Origin: RDYZ01 sp964518905
GTDB lineage: Bacteria; Cyanobacteriota; Cyanobacteriia; Cyanobacteriales; Geitlerinemataceae
Direction of reading: 5' to 3'
Length of the DNA: 64,000 nucleotides
Assembly (NCBI GenBank): GCA_964518905.1
Contig: CAZFJL010000023.1
Coordinates: 6,601-70,600 of the forward strand
Shown: positions 1-11,383 of the stretch, piece by piece
Numbering within the stretch: position 1 is the stretch's first letter
How the letters are laid out: each line of letters starts with the position of its first letter
Position numbers and translations under genes: made by a program
The notes under the pieces: generated by a model
Database searches by the model: none
The model's input: only the letters and a program-made list of their open reading frames with translations
Told to the model about the DNA's origin: nothing

Positions 1-102
1 GGAGCGGCACTGCCTTACATCATCGAATCCTTAGAAGCTCCGGAATTATCGGATACAACGTTTGATGAAGAACTATTTTCGACGGAAGAAAGTTCACTAT
101 AG
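1..102 (+). CDS. C-terminal fragment of an unidentified protein (partial)
   Basis: An open frame runs from base 1 to a TAG at 100-102 and encodes 33 acidic residues ending in STEESSL. The gene starts before the window, so its family cannot be told from this tail. It converges on the alpha/beta hydrolase gene, with about 50 bases between their stops. The only evidence for coding is the open frame and its plausible composition, so this is a modest call. Confidence 0.4.
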   Translation, partial: GAALPYIIESLEAPELSDTTFDEELFSTEESSL

Positions 103-152
103 AACGCTAATCCTCGTCCCAATCGTTTCGAGAGAGGTGAAAATAAAAAATA

Positions 153-1073
153 TCAGCCCTCAGAGCGACCTACTAAAAATGCAAGCAACTCTCGATTGAC
201 AGTTTGGGGCGCTTCTTGCTGAATCCAGTGACCGCAGTGGGTGATTGACTTTAACGTCAACGGCACACGAATTGACTGCTTGACGTTTTGCCACAGGGAT
301 TGATCGATCGTTGAATCATCTGCACCGAACAAGACCAGGGTCGGACTTTCTGGGTTTTTGGCCATCTTCAAAAGATTATCCAGAAAAACCTGAGGTGATA
401 GACACTGACGATAATGTTCAATGAGTGCTGTTAGCGCTCCGGGTTTACTTAATGCTGCCTGATAAAGCTGAGTATCTTCAGCGCTGAAGGCCGCCTGACG
501 CACAGATTGCTCGCGAAATAACTGCGCGATCCAGGTTTGCAAATTGGCCTGTAAATTGGCCTGTAAATTGGCTTGCAAGCTGGTAGAGCGCGATCCGGAT
601 TGATTGTCCCACTGCAACCCTAGCAAGGCGCTGGCACGTCGCAATCGATCGAAACTACCACTCAACAGCGATAGCGGCGTCTGCGGACAGGGCAGACTTA
701 AAACTGCAAGCCGATCGAGCATTTGTGGGAATTCCTGGGCGAAGCGCCACGCGATCGCCCCACCCCAGTCATGACCAACAACATGAGCCTTGGCGTAGCC
801 CAAGGATGAAATAACTCCCTGGATATCAGCCACCAACGTATCGAGCTCGTAGCCATTGACCGGCTTGTCAGAATCATTGAAGCCGCGTAGATCGGGAACA
901 ACGACCGTAAACCGACGCGCTAAGGCCGGGATTTGATGACGCCAGGAATACCAAAATTCCGGAAGGCCGTGCAATAACACAACCAAATCGCCGGTTCCTT
1001 GCGTGACATAGTGAAGACGGACGTTGTTGGAGATAACGTATCGGTGTTGCCAGACGTCAACGACAGTATCCAT
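153..1073 (-). CDS. Alpha/beta hydrolase (epoxide hydrolase / haloalkane dehalogenase-like)
   Basis: Alpha/beta-fold hydrolase of about 306 aa. Visible landmarks are the oxyanion-hole HGLPEFWYSW segment, the strand VVVPDLRGF, the nucleophile elbow VGHDWGG (Asp nucleophile, as in epoxide hydrolases), an acid region LVLFGADD and the late catalytic His in THCGHWIQQEAP. The HGxPxxWYSWR and GHDWGG motifs point to the epoxide hydrolase branch; the substrate is unknown. I use the ATG at 1073; the frame stays open to a TTG at 1106 without a clear ribosome site. The cap region carries a tandem ANLQ repeat (541-576). Its 5' end lies just downstream of the DUF1815 gene on the same strand. Confidence 0.85.
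   Translation of the reverse strand: MDTVVDVWQHRYVISNNVRLHYVTQGTGDLVVLLHGLPEFWYSWRHQIPALARRFTVVVPDLRGFNDSDKPVNGYELDTLVADIQGVISSLGYAKAHVVGHDWGGAIAWRFAQEFPQMLDRLAVLSLPCPQTPLSLLSGSFDRLRRASALLGLQWDNQSGSRSTSLQANLQANLQANLQTWIAQLFREQSVRQAAFSAEDTQLYQAALSKPGALTALIEHYRQCLSPQVFLDNLLKMAKNPESPTLVLFGADDSTIDQSLWQNVKQSIRVPLTLKSITHCGHWIQQEAPQTVNRELLAFLVGRSEG
541..576 (-). repeat. 12-bp in-frame tandem repeat in hydrolase gene
   Basis: Three consecutive 12-bp units (AAATTGGCCTGT twice, then a variant with two changes) encode ANLQ repeated in the cap domain of the hydrolase. A unit length divisible by three keeps the frame, which suggests slipped-strand expansion. Confidence 0.85.
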
Positions 1074-1112
1074 TACAGTAAAAATCCGAGGATAGTGCTC
1101 AGACAAAGAGGC

Positions 1113-1466
1113 TTAGAGACTGCCTGTCAGTTGACGCAGTTCGTGAATACATTCAGTCGGCTCAACCTGATTTTTAACCAGATTCGCTAATTCTTGAAGC
1201 TGAGAGATGGCCTCGGCTCCTTCTAGCTTCATCAACTCGCGATCGTCGCGCATTTCCGTCCAGGTAATGCCATAGTCGGAGACCAGAAAGCGAATCAGGT
1301 GATTTTCTCCTAAACTCACCATAAACGAAGCACTATTCATCTCTGTGCCACAGGTGTAGCAAGAAGCCAGATAGCCACGCTGCTCAAGCACAGTGGCTAG
1401 TGCTTTAAGATTCATCACGAGCTCGCGCACAAACCGGCGATGCTGGTCGGCTAGTCGGACAAACAT
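1113..1466 (-). CDS. DUF1815 family protein
   Basis: 117-aa protein that I recognise as the cyanobacterial DUF1815 family: FVRLADQHRRFVRELV at the N-terminus, a CYTCG motif near residue 40 and a central LVSDYGITWTEM segment. Function is not established. The ATG at 1466 has a good ribosome site (AGGAGA, about 6 bases away). No signal peptide or membrane segment is visible, so it is probably cytoplasmic. The two cysteines of CYTC could bind metal or form a disulfide; that is inference. Confidence 0.8.
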   Translation of the reverse strand: MFVRLADQHRRFVRELVMNLKALATVLEQRGYLASCYTCGTEMNSASFMVSLGENHLIRFLVSDYGITWTEMRDDRELMKLEGAEAISQLQELANLVKNQVEPTECIHELRQLTGSL

Positions 1467-1857
1467 AGTCGTTCTCCTGTGAAGTTTCCTGCGGAAACTC
1501 TCATTTTTTTAGATTTCCTTAACAATCTCGCTTATCTTGGCACTCCTTGCAAGTACATGACTGTCCGAAATGAACGGTATACTCACAATTCTTGGTCAAA
1601 ATCATGACTTTGTCACGTAGTGATGCGCTATGAGCTCGATTCCTCGCTTAGAACTAAAGTGTTGAAAGGTGACAGTCGATCGTAGGTACTGAACGCACTT
1701 TACCCAATCTGCGGTCTTCACAAGTCAGAGGCTTGCCACACCCTTAAGTTAAGCGATGAATTGAGCTGAGTCTAAATTTTTTCTAGCGTGTCCTTTCATA
1801 AAATTAAGATTCAGCAACAGTACTTTCATTTTAGGGGCGATTTGCGATCGTGCCACT
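1467..1857. other. Intergenic region upstream of DUF1815 gene
   Basis: About 390 bases between two minus-strand genes. It should hold the DUF1815 promoter and the 3' end of the DUF2839 transcript. I see no ORF with coding character, no strong hairpin and no repeat. Confidence 0.5.
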
Positions 1858-2073
1858 TTAGGCCGGGGGATCGAGCCAGCCGAGGCTAGGGGCGATAAAT
1901 ACGACCACGATCCACACAACGATCAACGCGACAATCCCCGCCCAAGCACCGCGAGTCGTTAATTGAACAAATTTTTCGGCTTGCTTGGCCGTTATTGGAG
2001 CCCAGGGCAAGATATATGGCTCTTTGCCGTACTGATCGCCTTCGGATTCTTTGCGTCGTTTTGCTTCACCCAT
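1858..2073 (-). CDS. DUF2839 family small membrane protein
   Basis: 71-aa protein matching the cyanobacterial DUF2839 pattern: it begins MGEAKRRK, continues with a YGKEPYILPW-type segment and has one C-terminal membrane helix (WAGIVALIVVWIVVVFIAPSL). I start it at the ATG at 2073, because TTGGAGAA just upstream supplies a ribosome site at normal distance; an upstream TTG at 2088 would overlap that site. It lies downstream of the Lon-domain gene in the same orientation. The function of the family is unknown; a thylakoid or plasma membrane location is inferred from the helix. Confidence 0.8.
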   Translation of the reverse strand: MGEAKRRKESEGDQYGKEPYILPWAPITAKQAEKFVQLTTRGAWAGIVALIVVWIVVVFIAPSLGWLDPPA

Positions 2074-2147
2074 GAATGTATTCTCCAATATATGGATATA
2101 TAGACTTAAAATCGCTCGTGATGCCTACCAACCATCAAGCACGATCA

Positions 2148-2795
2148 CTAAGAATTATCAAAAGTGTCTTTAATGACGGTTCGAGCCGCTAAATGATTCC
2201 GGGTAGTTGTCAGAATCTCAGCTTCGCGCTCAAGCCGATCGCGTGAATTCTGCATTTCTAACAGGCTTTGCTGCTCGTCGGCCACGCCATACAAGTTTCC
2301 CGCCACCCAGTAGGATAAATCCGTCGGCGAGTCGGGTAGGTCGTCGGGCATCTCGATCGCCTGTCCCATCAATTTTGCCGACAATCGCACAACGTCATTT
2401 AGGACAGTGGTGACGTCAAGGGCGAGAGTACTGAGATCTTCGCTAACAGGCTCATCCTCGAACCGCTCGACTAGACCGACATAAAATGGCTTTTTCCGCA
2501 CATAGTCCAGCACCCGAAACCGCTGCTGTCCCATTGTCCAAATCTTCATCCGATCATCCGGCAAACGCTGATGTTCAATCACCTCAGCGCAACAGCCAAC
2601 ACTCGCCGCCGTTTTAGACGCGGGGTCCCACATTAACACCCCAAAACAACCGTCATTTTCGAGGATTGTATTCATCATCATCCGATAACGAAACTCAAAG
2701 ATGTGCAGCGGCAATGGTCTGCCGGGAAACAGCACAATCTCAGGCAAGGGAAATAATGGCAGTTCTCGAACAGCGATCGAAGAAGGGACGGTCAT
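2148..2795 (-). CDS. LON peptidase substrate-binding domain protein
   Basis: 215-aa stand-alone Lon N-terminal (substrate-binding) domain. Typical features are ELPLFPLPEIVLFPGRPLPL at residues 11-30, the IFEFRYRMM segment and a C-terminal helical part. There is no AAA or protease domain. These proteins follow the rpsJ end of the str operon in many cyanobacteria, as here. A role in handling misfolded proteins is only inferred from the Lon domain. The ATG at 2795 is the first in frame and has no strong ribosome site. Confidence 0.85.
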   Translation of the reverse strand: MTVPSSIAVRELPLFPLPEIVLFPGRPLPLHIFEFRYRMMMNTILENDGCFGVLMWDPASKTAASVGCCAEVIEHQRLPDDRMKIWTMGQQRFRVLDYVRKKPFYVGLVERFEDEPVSEDLSTLALDVTTVLNDVVRLSAKLMGQAIEMPDDLPDSPTDLSYWVAGNLYGVADEQQSLLEMQNSRDRLEREAEILTTTRNHLAARTVIKDTFDNS

Positions 2796-3037
2796 TAACT
2801 AAGGAAATCGGATAGTACGTCGTTACTCTGTTCTACTGTAGCGGATTCCAGTTCGACGCGGCATGAACGAGGAAAATGCAAAAGTGCTGCACCTCATAAA
2901 CATCGAGAGATACAGCACTTATGAGGTCGTACCCGTTACTGACTCGATTTTTGCTGTGGGTCAGAACGTTCAGCGAATCAAAACCGGCTGTGTTCAAACA
3001 CTCGCCTTAAACTCGCAATCAAGCTTGATGCCGAAAT

Positions 3038-3355
3038 CTAGAGCTTAACTTCGATATCAACACCAGCCGGAAGGTCTAGTTTCATCAACGCATCGATCGT
3101 CTTAGAAGAGGGCTGATAGATATCAATGATGCGGCGGTGCGTCCGCGTTTCAAAGTGCTCTCGCGAGTCTTTGTTGACGTGAGGCGATCGCAGAACGCAA
3201 TAAATTTTACGTTTGGTGGGGAGAGGAATCGGGCCGATCGCTGTAGCGTCTGTGCGATTGGCGGTTTCAACGATTTTGTCGCAGGATGTATCAAGCAGGC
3301 GACGGTCAAAGGCTTTGAGGCGGATGCGAATCTTTTGCTGTTGGATAGCGGCCAT
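3038..3355 (-). CDS. rpsJ: 30S ribosomal protein S10
   Basis: 105 aa, full length for S10. It contains IRIRLKAFDRRLLD near the start, TAIGPIPLPTKRKIYCVLRSPHVNKDSREHFE-type core sequence and the usual acidic/hydrophobic tail ending VDIEVKL. S10 sits in the 30S head and also acts as NusE in transcription antitermination. It follows tuf by about 120 bases on the same strand, the usual cyanobacterial order in which rpsJ ends the str operon. Confidence 0.97.
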   Translation of the reverse strand: MAAIQQQKIRIRLKAFDRRLLDTSCDKIVETANRTDATAIGPIPLPTKRKIYCVLRSPHVNKDSREHFETRTHRRIIDIYQPSSKTIDALMKLDLPAGVDIEVKL

Positions 3356-3478
3356 AGTAGAAGAGGCTTAAATGAATTGAGTTGTCAAGGTTCAGAGAAA
3401 TGGGCGGGAAACGTCAAACATTTAAATAAATATATCGACGCTTCCCGCTCGGATTACCGAGTCAATCGCTAGATTGAA

Positions 3479-4693
3479 CTAGGCCAATATTTTCGTAACG
3501 ACGCCCGCACCGACGGTACGACCACCTTCACGAATAGCGAAACGCATACCTTGCTCAATTGCCACCGGGCAGATCAGCTCAACGGTCATGAAGGTGTTGT
3601 CACCCGGCATGATCATTTCGACGCCTTCAGCAAAGGAAATGCTTCCCGTTACGTCGGTTGTACGAACGTAGAACTGCGGACGGTAACCGGGGAAGAACGG
3701 CGTGTGACGGCCACCTTCTTCTTTGCTCAGAATGTAGACTTCTGACTCGAACTTGGTGTGGGGTTTGATCGAACCGGGCTTGGAAAGAACCATGCCACGC
3801 TCGATCATTTCTTTTTGGATACCGCGCAGGAGTAGACCCACGTTGTCACCGGCCATACCGCTGTCCAGAGTCTTCTGGAACATTTCAACACCCGTAACCG
3901 TGCTGGTTTGGGTATCTTTAATGCCGACGATTTCGATCGTCTCGCCAACTTTGATCTGACCGCGTTCGATCCGACCGGTAGCAACCGTACCACGACCGGT
4001 GATGGAGAAGACATCTTCCACCGCCATCAGGAAGGCTTGATCCACATCACGTTCCGGAGTCGGGACGAAAGCATCCACTTCTGCCATCAGCTTGAGGATT
4101 TTATCGGTCCAGGGGTTTTCGCCCGGAGCAAGGCTCGGATTATCTTTGAGCGCTTCAACCGCTTTCAGTGCCGATCCCGTCACGATGGGGATATCATCAC
4201 CGGGGAAGTCATACTCCGTCAGCAACTCACGAACTTCGAGTTCAACGAGTTCGAGCAGCTCTTCGTCATCGACCTGGTCTTCTTTGTTGAGGAAGACAAC
4301 AAGGTGAGGAACGCCAACCTGACGCGCAAGCAGGATGTGCTCACGGGTTTGGGGCATCGGGCCATCAGCAGCCGAAACCACCAGGATGCCGCCGTCCATT
4401 TGCGCTGCACCCGTGATCATGTTTTTCACGTAGTCAGCGTGACCGGGGCAATCCACGTGAGCGTAGTGGCGTTCACCTGTTTCGTACTCAACGTGAGCCG
4501 TGTTAATCGTAATACCGCGTGCTTTCTCCTCAGGAGCTGCATCGATATCTTCGTAGTTGCGAGCTTTGGCTTGACCCGCTGCTGCCAGCGTCATCGTGAT
4601 TGCAGCCGTCAGCGTGGTTTTGCCGTGGTCAACGTGACCGATCGTACCAATGTTGACGTGGGGTTTTGTACGTTCGAACTTTGCGCGTGCCAT
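3479..4693 (-). CDS. tuf: Translation elongation factor EF-Tu
   Basis: 404-aa GTPase that delivers aminoacyl-tRNA to the ribosome. The P-loop GHVDHGKT (residues 19-26), the switch region RGITINTAHVEYET, DCPGHADYVKNM, NKEDQVDD (a variant of NKxD) and the C-terminal beta-barrel domains ending in GAGVVTKILA are all present. The sequence starts MARAKFERTKPHVNIGTIGH, as in other cyanobacterial EF-Tu. It lies 25 bases after fusA in the str operon. A 263-aa open frame on the opposite strand (3908-4699) is a shadow of its biased codon use. Confidence 0.98.
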   Translation of the reverse strand: MARAKFERTKPHVNIGTIGHVDHGKTTLTAAITMTLAAAGQAKARNYEDIDAAPEEKARGITINTAHVEYETGERHYAHVDCPGHADYVKNMITGAAQMDGGILVVSAADGPMPQTREHILLARQVGVPHLVVFLNKEDQVDDEELLELVELEVRELLTEYDFPGDDIPIVTGSALKAVEALKDNPSLAPGENPWTDKILKLMAEVDAFVPTPERDVDQAFLMAVEDVFSITGRGTVATGRIERGQIKVGETIEIVGIKDTQTSTVTGVEMFQKTLDSGMAGDNVGLLLRGIQKEMIERGMVLSKPGSIKPHTKFESEVYILSKEEGGRHTPFFPGYRPQFYVRTTDVTGSISFAEGVEMIMPGDNTFMTVELICPVAIEQGMRFAIREGGRTVGAGVVTKILA

Positions 4694-4718
4694 GAATGAT
4701 GATTTCCTTTATTCCTGA

Positions 4719-6794
<2,076 letters not shown>

Positions 6795-6895
6795 GGCTAG
6801 CTCCTTGGGTATGGTGCGATCGCGATCAAAGAACGAAAACAACGAACCAGAACCAGGGCGATCCCCGATCCTAGCTCGCTGGAGAGATTCAGAAC

Positions 6896-7366
6896 CTAAT
6901 AGCGGTAGTGAGCAAACGCCTTGTTCGCTTCTGCCATACGGTGCGTTTCTTCACGCTTACGGATGGCATTACCCGTTTCGTTCGCTGCATCCATCAGCTC
7001 ATTGGCCAGCTTCATCGCCATCGTCCGACCCGATCGCTGACGCGACGCCGCAATCAGCCAGCGCAGCGCCAGGGCTGTGCCACGCTCCGAACGCACTTCC
7101 ATCGGTACTTGGTAGGTTGCACCACCAACACGACGAGCCTTGACTTCGACCAAGGGCGTCGCATTGCGGATAGCAGTTTCAAACTGCTCAAGCGGTTCTT
7201 CACCCGAACGCTCTTTCATTGCAGCCATTGCGCCATAGACGATCGACGCTGCCAGGGATTTTTTACCGCTGTACATGATACGGCGAGTCATCATTGTGAC
7301 GAGACGGCTTCCGTAGACGGGATCAGCAGGGATGACGCGCTTTTGCGCTTTTTGACGGCGAGACAT
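6896..7366 (-). CDS. rpsG: 30S ribosomal protein S7
   Basis: 156 aa, the standard bacterial length. It begins MSRRQKAQKRVIPADPVYGS and contains the basic RVGGATYQVPMEVRSERG hairpin and the C-terminal RKREETHRMAEANKAFAHYRY. S7 nucleates assembly of the 30S head and in other bacteria can repress the str operon. It follows rpsL after a rather long gap of about 310 bases. Confidence 0.98.
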   Translation of the reverse strand: MSRRQKAQKRVIPADPVYGSRLVTMMTRRIMYSGKKSLAASIVYGAMAAMKERSGEEPLEQFETAIRNATPLVEVKARRVGGATYQVPMEVRSERGTALALRWLIAASRQRSGRTMAMKLANELMDAANETGNAIRKREETHRMAEANKAFAHYRY

Positions 7367-7676
7367 AGTAGTTCAGATTCGCGTGTTCGCGATTGTTGTG
7401 AAGTCGTTAGGGGTAGGACAACATGCGATTTCCCTGAGCTGGGTCAAGCCCGAGGGGCAACGTTATCACTGGAGTTAGGTAAAAGGGCGATAGTCAACGC
7501 TCTAACTAGCGCTAGGCCAGTATTGCGCGATCGCCGGTGCAGCTTGCCTACCGATCGATGCCTTCAGCATGAAAACGGAGCGCGAGGCAACTATTTCGCT
7601 CTGTCTTCAAGGCTTCTTTAAAGTCAACGCCGCACGGGAAAATAACAGAGTAATAACACCCTGTCAGACTAAGAAA
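7367..7676. other. rpsL-rpsG intercistronic region
   Basis: About 310 bases between rpsL and rpsG, long for a str operon. No convincing ORF is seen. It could hold a second promoter or an S7 control site, but I cannot point to a specific structure. Confidence 0.5.
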
Positions 7677-8051
7677 TTACTCTTTCGGGCGCTTCGCGCC
7701 GTACTTGGATCGGCTTTGGCGTCGATCTTTGACACCAGACGTATCGAGGGTTCCGCGCACGATGTGATAGCGCACACCCGGAAGATCTTTAACACGACCA
7801 CCGCGCAGCATTACCACTGAGTGCTCTTGCAAGTTGTGTCCGATACCGGGGATGTATGCGGTGACCTCAAACCCGGAGGTGAGGCGCACACGCGCTACTT
7901 TACGCAGGGCAGAGTTCGGCTTCTTCGGGGTTGTTGTATAAACCCGAGTGCATACACCGCGACGCTGAGGACAGCTTTTGAGTGCAGGAGACTTGGTTTT
8001 CTTGTGAGCTTTCTGACGCTCGCTCCGGATGAGCTGCTGGATAGTGGGCAT
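7677..8051 (-). CDS. rpsL: 30S ribosomal protein S12
   Basis: 124 aa, full length. It contains the decoding-centre loops TPKKPNSALRK (residues 41-51; Lys43 is the classic streptomycin-resistance position and is wild type) and GGRVKDLPGVRYH (84-96). Asp89 here (Asp88 in mature E. coli numbering) is the residue that RimO methylthiolates, and rimO is encoded at 27.4 kb in the same window. It is the first gene of the str operon. Confidence 0.98.
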   Translation of the reverse strand: MPTIQQLIRSERQKAHKKTKSPALKSCPQRRGVCTRVYTTTPKKPNSALRKVARVRLTSGFEVTAYIPGIGHNLQEHSVVMLRGGRVKDLPGVRYHIVRGTLDTSGVKDRRQSRSKYGAKRPKE

Positions 8052-8215
8052 GGGTTAAGACACGATGTAGGCGATGACTACTATTCAAGAAACAGTCTCT
8101 AATCGTAGCGACTTTAGGAAAGTTAGTCAATTTCACCCTCCGTCCCTCAGCAATTTTCAACTGTAAAGACAACGAATCGTAGGTTAAGCCGGAAGTCGCA
8201 GCGCACAGCCGTAGG

Positions 8216-9394
8216 CTATCGCTTCACCCGGCGGAGGGAGGCTAGTACATTCTCAAGCGACTCCGCCATACCTTCGATACTGTATTTTTCGGCACAACGT
8301 TCCCGAGCTCGTACGCCTTGCTCGATCGCATAGTCCCAATGACCAAAAATGAACTCGATCATTTTTGCCATCTTCGGTGGATCACTCGGGGGAACAACAA
8401 AACCCGTATCCCCTAGGATTTCAGGAATGTCTCCCACCCGGGAGGCCAGAACCGGTTTGGCCATCGCCATACCATCCGTAATCTTAAGAGGGAACTGTGC
8501 CAAGGTTGCACTTGTCTCGCGTTGAGGGACAACAAGAATATGAGCAGCAGAAATCACCTCCGGCATTTGGCTATAGTCAAATGCTGGCATATTAATCAGT
8601 CGCTGAGGCCAACGTTCGGCCAAGACCTGTTCATAGTCATCGTATGGACTGCCCCCGACAATAACGAGACGCAGATCTGGCCAATCAAGCAAATCGAGTG
8701 CTTCTAGAACATCCTCCAACCCCTTATATGGACGTGGCGCACCCGGAAACATTAAGACTTGAAATTGATCCAAGCCGTATTTCTTACGACTATTTTGCGG
8801 ATTATATAGATCCGGATTAAATAGCTCTAAGTTCTTACCATTAGCAAGATAGCTACCGCCAAAACGCTGACGCATAAATTGCGTGTGTATCGTGACAGCA
8901 TCAGCCCGTTTCACCTGTGACTCGATCCACTGCAAGTATGGAGGTGCATCTGGATTCCGCAGCATCCCACCAGGCTTCAGAAGATCTCGAGCAAAAGAAC
9001 GTAGTGATGGTTGATAGCGATATGACTCTCCACCAAACAAGCTCAACTCCCAATCATCAATATCTAAAATCAAAGCTTTTCGGGTTAGCTTTTGATGAAG
9101 TAAGGCCGTACCAAATGAACTGAACTTTAGCTTTTGTGCGTAGATGATATCCCCAGATATTTTTTTGTGCATTCTCCATATAGAACGCAAAAAACTGGGG
9201 TAATTTGTTCCGGGAAATGTATAAACTGGGTAAGAGAGTTCCGAGAAGTTAATATTGCTTTCTCCAAATAGATAGCCCAGAATTTCGACATCATGGCCAT
9301 TTCGCTGTAAAGCTTCAGCAATCAAAAATGTTCTTGATATCCATCGTCCTTCTCCTGTAGATGCTACATTGCCAACAATTATTGAAATTTTCAC
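8216..9394 (-). CDS. Glycosyltransferase family 4-like protein
   Basis: About 392-aa GT-B glycosyltransferase. The N-terminal domain has ISIIVGNVASTGEGRWISRT. The C-terminal domain has VLMFPGAPRPYKGLEDVLEAL and QFPLKITDGMAMAKPVLASRVGDIPEIL, the usual nucleotide-sugar binding part; the acidic pair of the GT4 motif is modified (a Glu is replaced by Asp). I prefer the GTG at 9394, since family members begin KISIIVGNV; the frame also extends to a GTG at 9433. It stands alone between rpsL and the Fe-S gene. Substrate unknown; surface polysaccharide synthesis is a general inference. Confidence 0.8.
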   Translation of the reverse strand: MKISIIVGNVASTGEGRWISRTFLIAEALQRNGHDVEILGYLFGESNINFSELSYPVYTFPGTNYPSFLRSIWRMHKKISGDIIYAQKLKFSSFGTALLHQKLTRKALILDIDDWELSLFGGESYRYQPSLRSFARDLLKPGGMLRNPDAPPYLQWIESQVKRADAVTIHTQFMRQRFGGSYLANGKNLELFNPDLYNPQNSRKKYGLDQFQVLMFPGAPRPYKGLEDVLEALDLLDWPDLRLVIVGGSPYDDYEQVLAERWPQRLINMPAFDYSQMPEVISAAHILVVPQRETSATLAQFPLKITDGMAMAKPVLASRVGDIPEILGDTGFVVPPSDPPKMAKMIEFIFGHWDYAIEQGVRARERCAEKYSIEGMAESLENVLASLRRVKR

Positions 9395-9433
9395 TATTAA
9401 TTCTCTACTACAGCAATTGATTAGGAGTAACAC

Positions 9434-9784
9434 CCAGCTATCTGGATATTTTGAACGAGTAAGTCGGTCGCGTTAATTAGTGGGCACGATGCGTAACTCA
9501 AGCATCGAGAGCTTGTTTGAAACGAAGATGGTTGAGTTGCGAGGTTTAAGTTCCGTTTACTCCATTTTCCTGCTTAATACACAGCTTAATCTTTCTGAGT
9601 GCAGGGACAAAAAATGAAAGACGGCTCAAAACCAGCCTAAACTCGTAGTAGTTCGACTTGACTAAAAGTGTAGCTGGGATTTTCAGCCTATCGCCTACGG
9701 GACAAGCATCACAGAGATTATCTGACGAACCTGTTTAGAGGTGTCTCACTACCATGAGTCTCACTTTTGCCTCGGCTCTGAAAA
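9434..9784. other. Intergenic region, nothing recognised
   Basis: About 350 bases upstream of the glycosyltransferase and downstream of the A-type carrier gene. It presumably contains the glycosyltransferase promoter. No coding frame, tRNA or clear repeat was seen. Confidence 0.4.
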
Positions 9785-10147
9785 CTACGTGTCAAAAGCG
9801 CTACCGCAACTACACGTCCTGACAGCATTAGGATTTTCAAATCGGAAGCTTCCGCCCATGAGATCCTCAGAATAGTCGATCGTTAGGCCATCGAGATAAC
9901 GGGTATAACTGCACTCAATAGCAATCAACAGATCATCAACTTTCATTCGCGACCATTTGGCATCCGGATTGCCCTGCTCTATATCTTTGGTCGATGCTGC
10001 TTGCAGTTGATAGACAAATTCGGCGCATTCTCCGATCGCCAAACTCACCTGTATGCAACGGGATGGATGATTGCGAGTCATTCGTCGTAGTTCATTGAGC
10101 GCACTCGGACTCACGTTAATTCGGATTGCAGGGCTAGCATCAGTCAC
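9785..10147 (-). CDS. A-type Fe-S cluster carrier-like protein (HesB/IscA family)
   Basis: 120 aa. The C-terminus GGSFRFENPNAVRTCSCGSAF carries the hallmark CxCGxSF of IscA/HesB/SufA proteins, and the third cysteine is found in SLAIGECAEFVY near residue 41. A-type carriers hold Fe-S clusters and pass them to target proteins. The region between the cysteines is diverged from the housekeeping IscA/SufA sequence, so this is probably the cyanobacterial side branch of the family. The start is a GTG at 10147 without a strong ribosome site. It is divergent from hetR. Confidence 0.75.
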   Translation of the reverse strand: MTDASPAIRINVSPSALNELRRMTRNHPSRCIQVSLAIGECAEFVYQLQAASTKDIEQGNPDAKWSRMKVDDLLIAIECSYTRYLDGLTIDYSEDLMGGSFRFENPNAVRTCSCGSAFDT

Positions 10148-10426
10148 GGTGGGAAGATTGCGGATTTTCTCGACTATGATGAGTATACGTGGAAAGAATA
10201 GCGATGTTTGGTCATCGAGGCGCCGATCGAGCTTACAGCCTTAATGATCATGCTACCGAAGACGCTATTCAAGGTGTGCATCACAGTACTATTCACAGAA
10301 TAGAGCCGTAAGTACCATGCGGGCCAATGCGTTCAGACATAACTAGTTTTGAGCGTGCCCGCCAGAATGTAACACACACCAGAACCGAAACTCGTGACCC
10401 CGAGACATCACCCCGAATTAGAGCGA
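10148..10426. other. Divergent region upstream of hetR
   Basis: About 280 bases between the A-type carrier gene and hetR, read divergently. It must hold the hetR promoter. I looked for a GTA-N8-TAC NtcA box and did not find a clear one. Confidence 0.45.
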
Positions 10427-11341
10427 ATGACGAGCACGGACGCTAACTTGATTGAGCAGTTAAGCCCCAGTGCGATGGATCAAATCTTGTTCTATCTTGC
10501 ATTTTGTGCAATGCGAACAGGTGGCCACCGTCATGGAGCATTTCTCGATGCGGCTGCAACGGCGGCGAAATGCACAATCTACACAACCTACATTGAGCAG
10601 GGAGAAAACCTGCGGATGACGGGACATTTGCATCACATTGAACCCCGTCGCGTCAAAGTCATTGTGGAGGAAGTTCGTCAAGCACTAACTGAAGGTAAGT
10701 TACTGAAAATGCTGGGTTCGCAAGAGCCACGCTATCTCATCCAATTTCCGTATGTCTGGCTTGAGCAATTTCCCTGGGATGATAGCAAGCCACGGATTGC
10801 AGGATCAAACTTGAGTAAAGCGGAAAAGCGTCAGCTCGAACATAAACTGCCTGCGGTTTTGCCTGATGCCCAGGCCATTAATTCATTTCAATTCATGGAT
10901 CTCATCGAGTTTCTTCACCGACGCTCTCAGGAAGATTTACCTGAAGAGTTTCGGATGCCGCTCAGTGAGGCTCTGGCAGAACATATCAAGCGTCGGCTTA
11001 TGTATTCTGGAACAGTCCGACGCATCGATTCTCCCTGGGGAATGCCCATCTATGCCTTGGCTCGTGCCTCTTATTCACCGGTTGATGATGAGGAGCGAAC
11101 CAGTATCACGATCGAAGATACGGCTTGTTTTTTCCGCATGATGCGTGATTGGGCTCAACGAAAAGTGGGTACGCAGCGCCTACTAGAGGAGCTTGATATT
11201 CTTCCCGAGAAGATTGAGGCGGCGACGTCTGAGCTCGATACGATTATTCGCGAATGGGCTGACAAATATCATGACGATGCTGGGATGTCATTTAAGCTAC
11301 AGATGGTTGTTGGCTTAAATAGCGAGATTTCTCATCACGAC
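10427..11341 (+). CDS. hetR: HetR, heterocyst/pattern regulator
   Basis: About 305 aa with very strong similarity to HetR: PSAMDQILFYLAFCAMRTGG, HRHGAFLDAAATAAKC (the conserved cysteine is at about residue 49), LRMTGHLHHIEPRRVKVIVE, GSQEPRYLIQFPYVW, LSEALAEHIKRRL and GTVRRIDSPWGMP. HetR is the DNA-binding master regulator of heterocyst formation, inhibited by RGSGR peptides, and is found in nearly all filamentous cyanobacteria, including those without heterocysts. I start at the ATG at 10427, which matches the known N-terminus; a GTG at 10394 would add 11 residues. The tail diverges and ends LNSEISHHD, unlike the FGRKED-type ending. Confidence 0.95.
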
Positions 11342-11383
11342 TAATCTTCTTTTATTTTTCTTAATTCATCAAATCTCCTGTTT

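Noticed and set aside
3908..4699. 263-codon open frame opposite tuf
   Set aside because: EF-Tu is certain on the other strand; the antisense product has no known features.
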